This document shows positions 36,399-46,737 of a stretch of DNA of 64,000 nt, one piece after another. Position 1 is the stretch's first letter, and each line of letters opens with the position of its first letter. Where the stretch lies: positions 17,754-81,753 of the forward strand of contig JAIZWL010000010.1 of the NCBI GenBank assembly GCA_021498125.1. The letters run 5' to 3'. The notes beneath the pieces were generated by a model that saw nothing but the letters and a program-made list of their open reading frames with translations, was not told the origin of the DNA and searched no databases. Origin of the DNA: Candidatus Thorarchaeota archaeon (GTDB lineage Archaea; Asgardarchaeota; Thorarchaeia; Thorarchaeales; Thorarchaeaceae). The translations under genes were made by a program, and so were the position numbers.

Positions 36399-39300
36399 TT
36401 ACTTGACCTTGCGCAACCGCAGAATAATGACGATCACCACGACCACTGCCACACCGCCACCTATGGCTATCAGGATCATGGGGTTCAGTTCACCTGGTAG
36501 GCCAGTCGTCGATGTAGTGGTTGGTAACGTTGTTGTTGTGGTCTCTGTAGCATCCTGAACTGTGTAGCTCAGTTGTGGAGAGTCGGTATACTTGCCACTC
36601 AGATCATAGGCTCGAACGTAGTACGTGACCACAGAGCCATCAGATTGTGCAGGGATAATTCCTTGATACTGACTGGTCGACACATTGGTCATAGATACCA
36701 TGTTCCAAGACCCATCACCAACTTTGTAGTAGAGCGTGACATTCTGAATACCAGTGTCATCCGAGACCACAGCAGTGACGGTCACAGAGTCATTAGAGGT
36801 CGGATGCGCCTTGTCCACACTGACAGAGATCGTTGGTGGAGAGAGATCATCAGACACGACGTAGTAGAAGATATCGGACTGAGTACTCTGCCCAAGATTG
36901 TCAACTGCAATCACATAGTAGGACACATTGGAACCATTCGGCTGAGCCGGAATGAGGGCCCAATACGTGTTCGCATTAGCGGTCATGGAAAGATTGTTCC
37001 ACGGGCCACCATTGACACTGTAGCGTAGAGTCACATTCTCAATAGTTCCATCGTCAAGTACGGTCACAGACACGTTCACACTATCTGAAGAGGTCGGACT
37101 TGTTGGAGTGATGCTCAGAGCACCCATCCCGGGTGGAGTATCACCCTCGGTCGAGAATCGATAGACCTGCTCATCAGATGTTGCAGTATTGCCATCGTTG
37201 TCGGTTGCCGCGACCGTATAGAACACGTATGTGCCAGGTGCCTGATTGGGTACCGTGTACGTGTATAGCTCTGTCGCGGACTGGTAGGTCATGTCAACAG
37301 TTGTTGGATGGCCACCGATGGTATATGTCAACTGAACAGAGGCAAGACCCGAACCACCTTCATCAGTGATCGAGGCATCGACTATGAGGACCTCATCACC
37401 ACTGACCTCACCCTTACTCCCAGTCACCGAGAAGATGACAGGTGGCTGAGCATCGATGAACCGATAGCTCTGTGTGGAAGAGGACATTAGATTGCGGGCA
37501 TTGTCGTATGCACGAACAATGTAGTACATGGTGTAGGCAAAGTTGCTTGCACGTGTCACATAGGCCTCATACAGGCCAAGTGTGGCATTGTATTCCATCC
37601 GTACAGTCTGCTCGGTATTGATGATGTAGATCTCCACATATGCGATGCCAGACGTACCAACATCTGAGACGTCGGCAGTGATGTGCGCATATACTTTACC
37701 AGAGTCTGATGCAAGGCCGAGTGAGGCAATGCTGGGGGCATCAGGGTCATTCCAGAACTTGTGTTGGAACGAACTGGTGCTGTTCATGTTCCCGGCATAG
37801 TCGTAGACCTCAATCCTACCATTGAAGGTGTAGGGAGTCGTACCGACCATCTCAACATAGCCAGTCCATTTCTTAGTCCCACTGTCAAAGGTGAGTGTCG
37901 TGTTCGCATTCAGATCATCAATGTTGACCAGTCGCACTTCACGAATACCCGAGCCGCCAGTATCAGTCGCATCCACTGTAACGTAGAGGCGCTCCTTGTT
38001 GTCCACAAAGCGCGTGACATTTGTCATCGATTGGATCTGTGGTGCAATCATATCAGTCACACCATTCGCGGACGAATATGACACAAAGACAGGATCCACT
38101 GTGACCGCATAGCCATCCCACCACTTGAAATCAATCAGTGTATAGAATTGGCTGGTCGAGATATCGAACGGGGTCACAGTTGTTCCGCCCTGAGAAGCAT
38201 AGGCTGCCTCAAAGGCGTCAACTGGAACTGTCTGGGAGTCAACAATAGTATAGTTCGCACTCTTGTTCCTCGCCCACGAATAGTATGCGCCGCCCAAGTT
38301 CATCGAGGCTATCGAGTCAGTTCCAACTCCTAATGAGAAATTAGAAGACCCTACTGTCTGATTATTTGACACGGGTTGACCACTCTGATCAAAATAGGAT
38401 GCATCAAGTATTGTGCCAGACTCGGACACCATCAGGACATCGGTATAAAACGCCATTCCTAGACTAAGCCCATCTAGTACGGACTTGCCACCGGGTGCAT
38501 CAATGTCCCAGTCACCAACTGTCAGATTGAACTTCACCGTTCCGTTGTTCATGCCACCACCAGTATTGATGTGGCCACTGAACGCAGCACCTATACCAAA
38601 CTCGGTGACATTCACCTGAGTTGGACGCTCTTCAAAGGTCATGAAGTCGCCAGTCTGAGATCCCGTGTACCAGTCCCAGTAGCTGTTCCCACCGAATGGA
38701 AAGGCCTTACCGGACACATTTTCAAAAGTCACACCAAATGGAACGGTTGCATTGACATCCCAGTAGACATCTCCTGAGAAACTACCGTTTGGAGTCGTGA
38801 AGACAACATCACCAAAATCAGTCGGCAACCAGTAGTGGGTCGCCTCGCTATCTGTAAGGTCGGCAGAATTGAAGTCCATGATGTCATTGGAATTGGTATC
38901 ATTCCACGCAAACATTCCTGCATATTCGTACCAGACATCAACAGACATGAATGTACCATTTGACATCTCACTTCCGTAGTGCTCGGATAACTGCCACCAG
39001 ACCCAGCTCCATTCTTGCGTATCCTCAATGGCCCAGTCCCAACCCTCATCGATGGCCTGCTGTTTGAGGTCATCAGAGGTGAAGTTCTTGGCCATCCACG
39101 AGATGCCCCAGTATCCGGGACGCGGAGCCCCCGAGGGGTCGAAGATGGTGCTATTGACATAGGTGTTGAACTCGGAGGGACTGAGAAGATCACCACTAGT
39201 TGCGTTGTACCAGTAGTAATTGTCAGCCCAGAAATACGACCAATTGACCGTCACCAAGCCTGTGTACGAGTCAACATAGAACTCGTCACCAACGGTCGTA

Positions 39301-42300
39301 TTATCAGGCTCCCACTCGATTGAGACTTGCAGATACTGCTCGGTCACATTGTAACAGTCCGTGCTCTCATGAGCGCTCTTGACATAGAACTGGTCGTCAG
39401 TCGTCGTGAAGTTGCCATCAAGATCGAGGGCACCAGTCGCAGGGTCTATACCCCAAGATTGGACATCCCAAAGACCAAATTCCGGATTACCCACAACAAG
39501 CGAATACTGATCGCGCATGATTGTGATTGGCAGTGCAGCGTAGTCGTATTTGAGTGGATATCCCCAGACATTGTGAGCCTTGTAGATCATCTCATGAGAT
39601 GATGTGACATTCCAATAGGTCACCCCACCATCGAGGGTGAAGTTATACCGTGGCATGTTGAAGTAGTTCCCCTTATCGAGATCGGGATCGTAGATCTCCA
39701 ACTTCACGGTACCGTTGGTCAACACCACATAGTCATAATCAACTACCATATTATTGTAGTTCCAAGACTCCCAATACTGATTGTCAAAGTTCCAAATTGA
39801 TACGGAATAATCTGTGTGATTATACCAAGTGCCTTCAAAGAGAAACTGTTCGGAGGTGCTGTTATAGACATCTGCAATGATTATCGTCACAGAGCTGACA
39901 TCAGTGTCCACCCAAGTGACTTTAGAACCGTTCAAATCCCATGTGTACCAGTAGATAAGGTCATAGGAACCACGAGATTCATTGAACAATGTATAGTCAT
40001 ACGGATAGGGCATTGCAGTATAGAAGAACGTGCCATTTGATAGTGTCACGTTATAGAAATAGCCACGATCAGGACGGGTGTAGTTCATGACAAACCCATC
40101 AACTGTGACTACGTAAGGGGTGCCGTTTACATCATAGTTTTGAATCTCACCTGAGGTTTCCTCATCAGGAGGCGAACCTGTCGTGACCTCGATCTGGCCA
40201 TCAGGGATGAACTCCCAGGTCACATTGTCTCTGTGACCATAGGAGACAGTCCAACCATTGAACTGCAGGTTGCGAATAAACAGCGAGCCATTGGCCATTG
40301 CTGTTAATGGATTATCTGAATCACCATAAGGCTGCCATGCATCAGGTCCTACACTGTACTTGGTCAGGTTGTAAATGGTACCATTCACAATTGCGTGATA
40401 GAAATCGTAGCTGTATCCATCAGTAGGATGCACATAGCTGCCCGCGTAGGTCACATTGGTCCATTGCCCTTCAAGCCGTACCAAGATGTCACTTGTCGTA
40501 CCGTGCTCGAGTTCGTAGAAGTTATGGGTAATCGTACCGGGTTCTGGTAGCCACATCTTCGGTCCCAAGATATCCGTATACATGAAGTACTCCACTGTGT
40601 CGGAGAGAGCCAACACCTTTGTACCTTTATACCAACCCTCGAAGACATCTTGAGGCCAGAGAGTATTGAAGAACCAATAGGTTGAACTTCCGTTTACGTA
40701 ATAGTATGCCTCACGATTATACTCAGGACAATAGCCCCACCAGACGTCAAAGCGCTGCCAAGTGGCATTCTCATAGATGACGTAGTGATCACCCACCCAT
40801 TCTGGGTACGTGGCCATGAACAATGTCTTTGAGTCGTTGACAACAGATGCCAGACCGACCTTCATGAGATCGACGTAATCAAGTAGAACGTTGGTGGAGG
40901 ACATCCAAATTGAAGGCGAGTCTACAACTGGAGAGCCGTTGATTGCAAACATGTACTCATATGCTGGATTGATGTGTGGATGAGTTACATTTTCTACAGC
41001 AAGGAACGAATCAAAGGGTGTCGTAATATTGTAGATGGGGACTTGCCGTCCCTGATGTGCATAGACTCGTGTACCGTTGGTCAATCTGTAGTAGTACTCC
41101 CAGTTGCCATTGTATTGATTACTATCCTCATTGAACGCAGTAGCATTCCATTCCTTGAAGAGAATGAACTGACGCTCATTACCGTCAATATCAGTTTCCG
41201 TGAAACGATCTACATAGAGTTTCTCTCCACCAATCACGATGTATGGCATTGTCTTAGTGTCAAGAAGCGAATCAGTATCGTTGTCACGCATGACAACAGA
41301 TCGACGGGGAGTAGTAATGTAGACACGAGAACCATTCTCATAGCTGTGAACAAGACTATCGGTCCAGTCAAGGACAACGTGTTCACCCCAGCCTGCCTCA
41401 TAGTCCTCCATCCATGTGAGATTTCCATAGTAGTAATCCCACTGCCACTCCATCTCTGGCATTAGAACCGTTGGAGTCACGTCAAAGGTGATACTGAGAT
41501 CGTTACCGAGCACATTGTAAGTCATGTTACCAATATTCACATAGGACAGAGGCATGACCGTCTTATTGCTCTGATACATTAGTGGCTCAGTCGTCCAGTC
41601 ATTGGCCTCAAAGTCCCAGAAGAACTCCTGCCAGTGCCATCCAGCGACGAGAACATATTGCCATTCCCAGTGACCGGGGAACGTCTCAAGATATTGCCAT
41701 TGATAGCTATCACCATACACGTATTCTACCCGATGTGTCATATTATAGACAGTGACATCTTTGTAGCCATCGGGAGATATCTTCATCCAAATCTCTACTT
41801 GTGAGTCTTGAGACCATGAGTCAGGTCCTTCATCACCCCATTGATACTCCTGTCCACGAAGTACCAACGCTACTCCATCAATATCGTTCGCATAGGCTGC
41901 ACCGCCTTGCAGGCGTGACTTGACAGTAAAGGTCTCTGCTCGCTGAGTGACGAACATCCATGATGGATCATACGGTTTGTTTTGATGCAGCAGACGGACG
42001 ACCGCTATTGGTGAATCTATTGCCAATTCTCTAAATCGGTCATAGGCCGCCGCTTCTTCGGTGCTTGCAAAAGGCATCCATGCATACGGGATAAGGGTAC
42101 GACCAAAGAGATCCATAACTAGAGTCTGGACTTGGAGCGGAGCAACATCACCGCCAGTTGGAAGTGCATCTTCAGAGATATGACCTCTAAAAGTGATGAT
42201 ATCATGAACGCCGTCCGTAGAGTAACCACTCGCACTGGCATTAAGCACATACGTTTCAGGGATACTCCCGTCAGAGGGGAACGGCTCAAACACTTGTGTA

Positions 42301-43667
42301 GGTTCAAGATGTCCACCCATGGAATCGTCAACAAAATGCATCTCTTCGTGATGGAGAAGATAACTAAAGGAGTTATTTGCAAACCAGTAGACCACAGCGA
42401 TATGGAGCTCTGCAAACTCGGTCACAGGGTCACCACTCTGTGGATCAATATGTTGGTATTCAACCGTTGGGTCAAGCCATTCATCGACGGTTTCCCAATG
42501 AAGACCCCAAACTTGTTCTGTTGCCCTTACGTTAATTGAGGCATTCCAAAAGTAAGTATCTAGTGTAGAATCGTATTGCCATCCGCCAGTCCTGTTTACT
42601 ACGCGGATATAATCACTCTCAATTAGTCTCTGCACATGAATCTTGTTTGGTAATCCAAACAGAAGTGTTGCATTATCAAGATAAGAGCCGCTGATAATGT
42701 AAGTGGTGTTGAAATCTTCGCCGCGGGTTGCTGAATATAGAATATTTCCATCATCATCAACACGTGACACTGAATAGTACCCACCAACCACGGCCTGCAG
42801 TGCTTGCTCAAATGTGATTCCAATTGCACGGACTGAAGTATCATCGTCATGACTCTCTGCAATCGGTACTAAACTGCTATCCACCGCCAAGGCATGGATA
42901 CGATAAAGACCAAGTTCGGTACTGGAATTAAATCTCAGCTGGAACTGTGTCCAGATGTTTTGCTGACCAGGAAAGTAGCCACAACCTGCAGTATTGATCT
43001 CCAAGAACGGATCAAGCTCCGGACCAAACATGTCTTGCAAAGTCCAACCGGGTGGCAATGAGGGGGACACACTTGTTTCCATACTAGGACCAGAAGAAGG
43101 ACCTGATTCTGAGCCGCTGGCAAAGGTTGCATTCTTGCTAGAATAGATCTGCCAGAGTCCAGTTGACACCTCAAAGACCCCCAAGAAAGAAGTTGTATAG
43201 GGAGCAGGTTCATAGGGGGCTCCTGACATCTTTGCCGCAACTTCTGTAAAGTTGACATAGGTACCCGTTATGATCACCGCGTAGGGGATCTTTCCACCTA
43301 TAGCATTCTTTGGGATCTTGAGCAAAAAGTTCGTCCAGCCATCAATGCCAATTGTGTCATTTAGTGTAATGACTTGGCCGGTAGTAGCGTTGCTCACACT
43401 CCATGTAATGGTGGGACCAAACTCCCAATTACTCCATGATGAAGTGTCATTCCAGCTTTCACTAGTGGTTCCCTGATCCCATTCAACATGTGTATAATTC
43501 GGGGGAAGCGAGTCAGCCAATTTGTATGGTATTCGCGGAGGTGCATATACCATGTTTGACTGAGAATCTAAAGAATCATGTTGATTAATGGGAGGGGGGC
43601 CCATCAACAGTGAAAGTGTAAACAGACTAAGCATGAAGAGAGTAACTAGTTCGTGCTTTCGAATCAC
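36399..43667 (-). CDS. Giant surface (S-layer-like) glycoprotein 3 with Ig-like repeats
   Basis: About 2422 residues. The start is taken as GTG 43667 because AAGGAGA sits 8 bases before it; TTG 43673 lies directly on that site. It has a signal peptide (VTLFMLSLFTLSLLMG), the same N-terminal and middle architecture as the two neighbours, and the shared motifs NGALDLDGNFTTTDDQ, RPGYWGISWMAKNFT and FEERPTQVNVTEF. It then adds about five Ig-like modules (from about residue 1890), each opening with a 'PP.I...' strand. A Thr-rich linker, membrane helix and KVK end follow. It is clearly homologous to the other two but much more diverged. The Ig tail resembles that of the protein at 17302-20490. It may be the stalk-bearing member of the envelope set. 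Confidence 0.73.
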   Translation of the reverse strand: MIRKHELVTLFMLSLFTLSLLMGPPPINQHDSLDSQSNMVYAPPRIPYKLADSLPPNYTHVEWDQGTTSESWNDTSSWSNWEFGPTITWSVSNATTGQVITLNDTIGIDGWTNFLLKIPKNAIGGKIPYAVIITGTYVNFTEVAAKMSGAPYEPAPYTTSFLGVFEVSTGLWQIYSSKNATFASGSESGPSSGPSMETSVSPSLPPGWTLQDMFGPELDPFLEINTAGCGYFPGQQNIWTQFQLRFNSSTELGLYRIHALAVDSSLVPIAESHDDDTSVRAIGITFEQALQAVVGGYYSVSRVDDDGNILYSATRGEDFNTTYIISGSYLDNATLLFGLPNKIHVQRLIESDYIRVVNRTGGWQYDSTLDTYFWNASINVRATEQVWGLHWETVDEWLDPTVEYQHIDPQSGDPVTEFAELHIAVVYWFANNSFSYLLHHEEMHFVDDSMGGHLEPTQVFEPFPSDGSIPETYVLNASASGYSTDGVHDIITFRGHISEDALPTGGDVAPLQVQTLVMDLFGRTLIPYAWMPFASTEEAAAYDRFRELAIDSPIAVVRLLHQNKPYDPSWMFVTQRAETFTVKSRLQGGAAYANDIDGVALVLRGQEYQWGDEGPDSWSQDSQVEIWMKISPDGYKDVTVYNMTHRVEYVYGDSYQWQYLETFPGHWEWQYVLVAGWHWQEFFWDFEANDWTTEPLMYQSNKTVMPLSYVNIGNMTYNVLGNDLSITFDVTPTVLMPEMEWQWDYYYGNLTWMEDYEAGWGEHVVLDWTDSLVHSYENGSRVYITTPRRSVVMRDNDTDSLLDTKTMPYIVIGGEKLYVDRFTETDIDGNERQFILFKEWNATAFNEDSNQYNGNWEYYYRLTNGTRVYAHQGRQVPIYNITTPFDSFLAVENVTHPHINPAYEYMFAINGSPVVDSPSIWMSSTNVLLDYVDLMKVGLASVVNDSKTLFMATYPEWVGDHYVIYENATWQRFDVWWGYCPEYNREAYYYVNGSSTYWFFNTLWPQDVFEGWYKGTKVLALSDTVEYFMYTDILGPKMWLPEPGTITHNFYELEHGTTSDILVRLEGQWTNVTYAGSYVHPTDGYSYDFYHAIVNGTIYNLTKYSVGPDAWQPYGDSDNPLTAMANGSLFIRNLQFNGWTVSYGHRDNVTWEFIPDGQIEVTTGSPPDEETSGEIQNYDVNGTPYVVTVDGFVMNYTRPDRGYFYNVTLSNGTFFYTAMPYPYDYTLFNESRGSYDLIYWYTWDLNGSKVTWVDTDVSSVTIIIADVYNSTSEQFLFEGTWYNHTDYSVSIWNFDNQYWESWNYNNMVVDYDYVVLTNGTVKLEIYDPDLDKGNYFNMPRYNFTLDGGVTYWNVTSSHEMIYKAHNVWGYPLKYDYAALPITIMRDQYSLVVGNPEFGLWDVQSWGIDPATGALDLDGNFTTTDDQFYVKSAHESTDCYNVTEQYLQVSIEWEPDNTTVGDEFYVDSYTGLVTVNWSYFWADNYYWYNATSGDLLSPSEFNTYVNSTIFDPSGAPRPGYWGISWMAKNFTSDDLKQQAIDEGWDWAIEDTQEWSWVWWQLSEHYGSEMSNGTFMSVDVWYEYAGMFAWNDTNSNDIMDFNSADLTDSEATHYWLPTDFGDVVFTTPNGSFSGDVYWDVNATVPFGVTFENVSGKAFPFGGNSYWDWYTGSQTGDFMTFEERPTQVNVTEFGIGAAFSGHINTGGGMNNGTVKFNLTVGDWDIDAPGGKSVLDGLSLGMAFYTDVLMVSESGTILDASYFDQSGQPVSNNQTVGSSNFSLGVGTDSIASMNLGGAYYSWARNKSANYTIVDSQTVPVDAFEAAYASQGGTTVTPFDISTSQFYTLIDFKWWDGYAVTVDPVFVSYSSANGVTDMIAPQIQSMTNVTRFVDNKERLYVTVDATDTGGSGIREVRLVNIDDLNANTTLTFDSGTKKWTGYVEMVGTTPYTFNGRIEVYDYAGNMNSTSSFQHKFWNDPDAPSIASLGLASDSGKVYAHITADVSDVGTSGIAYVEIYIINTEQTVRMEYNATLGLYEAYVTRASNFAYTMYYIVRAYDNARNLMSSSTQSYRFIDAQPPVIFSVTGSKGEVSGDEVLIVDASITDEGGSGLASVQLTYTIGGHPTTVDMTYQSATELYTYTVPNQAPGTYVFYTVAATDNDGNTATSDEQVYRFSTEGDTPPGMGALSITPTSPTSSDSVNVSVTVLDDGTIENVTLRYSVNGGPWNNLSMTANANTYWALIPAQPNGSNVSYYVIAVDNLGQSTQSDIFYYVVSDDLSPPTISVSVDKAHPTSNDSVTVTAVVSDDTGIQNVTLYYKVGDGSWNMVSMTNVSTSQYQGIIPAQSDGSVVTYYVRAYDLSGKYTDSPQLSYTVQDATETTTTTLPTTTSTTGLPGELNPMILIAIGGGVAVVVVIVIILRLRKVK

Positions 43668-43854
43668 TTTCAATTCTCCTTTGATAACCTATTATTATGA
43701 CCGAACCTTGACGAGAAACAAACAGGTTACATAGAGTTTCCACCCGTATGATCCTGTTGCGCTTGGAACGGAAACCTTAACCAGCGGACCTCTCAGGTGT
43801 CGGCGCATCAATATTAATGGTAAAGGCAGTCGAAATAATATAAGCATTGACTGG

Positions 43855-43899
43855 ATGTAAAAAAGAAAGGTCGAACGAGCGTAAGCAAACGCCCGTCCG
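43855..43899 (-). terminator. Terminator of the SpoIIM-domain gene
   Basis: 43872-43882 pairs with 43889-43899. The two A/C positions on the plus strand become G-U pairs in minus-strand RNA, giving an 11-bp stem only in that direction. CTTTCTTTTTT follows. The stem lies about 12 bases after the stop at 43912. Confidence 0.7.
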
Positions 43900-43911
43900 A
43901 TAATTGAAAAC

Positions 43912-46596
43912 CTATGGTGGATACATCATCATTTCGACTAATGGAGTAATATATGCCTCAATCATTGCGGCTATCAGCAAGAAGAACAGAATAAACAGAT
44001 ATGTACGCCAAAGCCGTCCGTCCGTGAGAAGGCTCTTTGTCTTGGAGGGAATCTCATCCCACCGCTCGGCCTGTACAGAAGGTGCAAGATCCCTTGCGAT
44101 ACGAATCGAGGCCGCAGCCGTAAAGAGAAATGCAGGGATCTCAATGACACCATGAGGAAATGTCTGTACAAAGAAGCGGACAGGATCACCATACATTGCA
44201 TTTAACGCCCCAATACCTGCCAACCAGAGGGCGGTAGACAGCACCTCTGCAATGGCAAGAGACATGAGGCTAAATCGAATATAGGTGATGAGAAAGTCCT
44301 CGGACTTGACCTCTTCGCGATTAGCATAGATTAACCTGTAGAATCCAGCGATAATCATTGGCAGGATTATCAATGCGATGAGCGTGAACTGATCATCATA
44401 CACGAAATATTCAATGAAAAAGAGTGTCAAGAGGGGTGGGAACCACCAACCACCTAGAGATCCTTTCGTACCAAGATTAAACAATCCAATAAGAGCATAG
44501 AGGCCAAAGAGGGAGCCTAGAATTATGCCTGCACGAGCACCAAGTTCTGCAGGGTATGGACCAAAGAACACTACACCATTGGCAAGATCGTAGTTGGTCC
44601 AAAAGAATGCTGCGATAGTACCAATTACTGCAAGGACCACTGCAATTTGTCCAATCCTCTTTTCTGAGGATTGTTTCTGAACTGCAATGAACCAGAGGAC
44701 CAGTGACCAAAATACAGGACCAATCACTAACATAAGGAGGGTTCTAACAAGGTTATGCTCGGCCAATATCAAGAAGAGAGAAACATTCCAGCTCAAGATT
44801 AACTCAAGGCCATCAGGCAGACCTATCTCGATTATTAGGGAGTCAATCATGCTGCCAAGAGTCCCCGGATCCATGAGAAAGGAGAGAATGAACACACCTA
44901 TCACTGATCCAATAATACCAAACACGAACATCTTGACTGCATCAATGACATCTACTGCATGCACTGAAAGAAGAGGCCCTCGTTCCTCTCCACTCTCTTC
45001 TCGCCATCGCTCGCGATACTCAAAGTAGTACATGACGAACAATGCTGCGGATATGAAAATGGGCACGTTGACTATGAACTCGTAAGCAAGTCGGTAGAGC
45101 ATCTGTTCAGGCCCGCCTGTGGGAATCACAAGAATCGGACGCAGTCTGTTAAATAGAACCCCACCGAACTCTACATTTGTGACCACAGGACCGATCTGAT
45201 AATCAAGACCTGGTAACATGAAGTAGCTGACCACAGACACCACAAATCCTGCGACCAGTGCAAAACTCTCCATGCCACCATTAAACCGATCCCTAACATA
45301 GTGGCCAACAACACCAGTAAGTATCATTATCCCGAGGGTAATAGAGAGAATTAACAGTACCCAGAAACCTGGAGTGATCGTGACCACATTATTTGCGGCT
45401 GAGGTCAATATAGAGTTCATCTGGTACGCTATGTCTCGGGGATACATGACCAGAATCCCTAATGCAGATGCCGCAGTATGAAGTGTGACACCAAGAATGG
45501 CTCCCACAAAGGCAAGGGCCATCAGTCCACCAGTTCCCAACGAGGCAACAAGATTCATAATCGACCTACGGATGTTCATCTCACGAATCTTTGAGCCAGC
45601 ATTGTTTAGCGACTCAAAGGTGTTCTTGTACAAAATGACAGAAAACCGTTCTACAAGGGGCAGCATGATGATAGCAAAGACTATCGGCGGGAACGCCTGC
45701 CGCACTCCATCAATATAGTAGTTCACTAAATAGCCTATTGTATTTGTGGCCACTGCGTGAATTGCGTCCAAAATGAAAAATACAAAAGTCAGAAGAATAT
45801 TGAGGCGGAAGAACCACCCGAGAACACCACGCATCATCTCAGACCCAATATCACGATCGCCGAGCTTTAGTCCTGCACCCTTGGCAATACGGTTCGATGC
45901 GGGATAGCCAAAACGGTAGATCCACGTCAGAAAGATAAGAACACATAGAATGTAAGCATCAGGACCGTGTAATGCCGGATTCAGATGCTGCGCGATATAG
46001 CTAGGGAGAGTACCAACGTATGCTGGAATAGAGGGCAGTAGTGTTGCCAACCCAATGATCAAGTAATCCTTCCACGCTGACGACCATGCTTGCTTTTGAA
46101 CATCAGGATTTAGAGGGTTCTCAGGCACGCCTTCAAACGTGAGATGGTTGAGCCTATCCCTAAAACCACTGTAGCCGTCACTAACAGGCTCCTTTCCAAC
46201 CAACCGCTTGATGATGTTGCTAAACTTCATCTTCAGAGGATCCTGAAGGGCCATCTTAAGAGCAAGGACCAGCATCCCGAACAATACTGCGAAAAACGAG
46301 ATCATGATCCATGTTAAAAACTCTTGAAGGCCATAAGCAAACTGAAACAGAAATTCTGCGATGAAGAGCCAATACAGCGTGCTCAGGTCTACATGCGGAT
46401 CGAATCCTGCAATTTGGTATACTGACTGGTACGAGAGTGCAAAGAGGAAAAATGTGACCGTCTTGAAGTATAGTAGAGCAATAAACGCCTCTACAAATCT
46501 ATTTCGCCGGCCACGAAAGAACAGTAAGTAAGCCAGTGTAACGACCAAAGGCGGAACGAACTCGAATGCAATCGTGATGAGATTGAGATCAGCCAT
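43912..46596 (-). CDS. Large polytopic membrane protein with C-terminal SpoIIM-like domain
   Basis: About 894 residues with some 18-20 hydrophobic helices and only short loops. The C-terminal 180 residues match the SpoIIM/DUF95 layout, including the diagnostic 'FPHGVIEIPAFLFTAAASIRIARDL' stretch near residue 820. The N-terminal 700 residues are not recognised. An amphipathic segment near residues 310-340 and a soluble loop near 510-535 interrupt the helices. The start is ATG 46596: AGGTGA lies 8 bases before it, while the earlier ATG at 46608 abuts that site. It lies upstream of, and in the same direction as, the three giant surface genes, so a role in envelope assembly or export is plausible but unproven. 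Confidence 0.65.
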   Translation of the reverse strand: MADLNLITIAFEFVPPLVVTLAYLLFFRGRRNRFVEAFIALLYFKTVTFFLFALSYQSVYQIAGFDPHVDLSTLYWLFIAEFLFQFAYGLQEFLTWIMISFFAVLFGMLVLALKMALQDPLKMKFSNIIKRLVGKEPVSDGYSGFRDRLNHLTFEGVPENPLNPDVQKQAWSSAWKDYLIIGLATLLPSIPAYVGTLPSYIAQHLNPALHGPDAYILCVLIFLTWIYRFGYPASNRIAKGAGLKLGDRDIGSEMMRGVLGWFFRLNILLTFVFFILDAIHAVATNTIGYLVNYYIDGVRQAFPPIVFAIIMLPLVERFSVILYKNTFESLNNAGSKIREMNIRRSIMNLVASLGTGGLMALAFVGAILGVTLHTAASALGILVMYPRDIAYQMNSILTSAANNVVTITPGFWVLLILSITLGIMILTGVVGHYVRDRFNGGMESFALVAGFVVSVVSYFMLPGLDYQIGPVVTNVEFGGVLFNRLRPILVIPTGGPEQMLYRLAYEFIVNVPIFISAALFVMYYFEYRERWREESGEERGPLLSVHAVDVIDAVKMFVFGIIGSVIGVFILSFLMDPGTLGSMIDSLIIEIGLPDGLELILSWNVSLFLILAEHNLVRTLLMLVIGPVFWSLVLWFIAVQKQSSEKRIGQIAVVLAVIGTIAAFFWTNYDLANGVVFFGPYPAELGARAGIILGSLFGLYALIGLFNLGTKGSLGGWWFPPLLTLFFIEYFVYDDQFTLIALIILPMIIAGFYRLIYANREEVKSEDFLITYIRFSLMSLAIAEVLSTALWLAGIGALNAMYGDPVRFFVQTFPHGVIEIPAFLFTAAASIRIARDLAPSVQAERWDEIPSKTKSLLTDGRLWRTYLFILFFLLIAAMIEAYITPLVEMMMYPP

Positions 46597-46683
46597 TGTG
46601 CATGTCACCTTTAGATTTAACTTACCTCACATATGCACCACACCACAAAAAGGTTCGTTGTCTTGACTTGATCTCAAGACAAG

Positions 46684-46730
46684 AGTTATAAACTATTGTT
46701 ATGAGTGAGGGACAAGTAAAACAAGGAGGA
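46684..46730 (+). promoter_or_regulatory. Promoter and ribosome-binding site of the ferritin gene
   Basis: The TATA element AGTTATAAAC lies at about 46684-46693 and AAGGAGGA at 46723-46730. The latter is 7 bases before TTG 46738, which fixes a TTG start. The ATG at 46733 is in a different frame and leads to a non-ferritin peptide. Confidence 0.65.
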
Positions 46731-46737
46731 CTATGAA

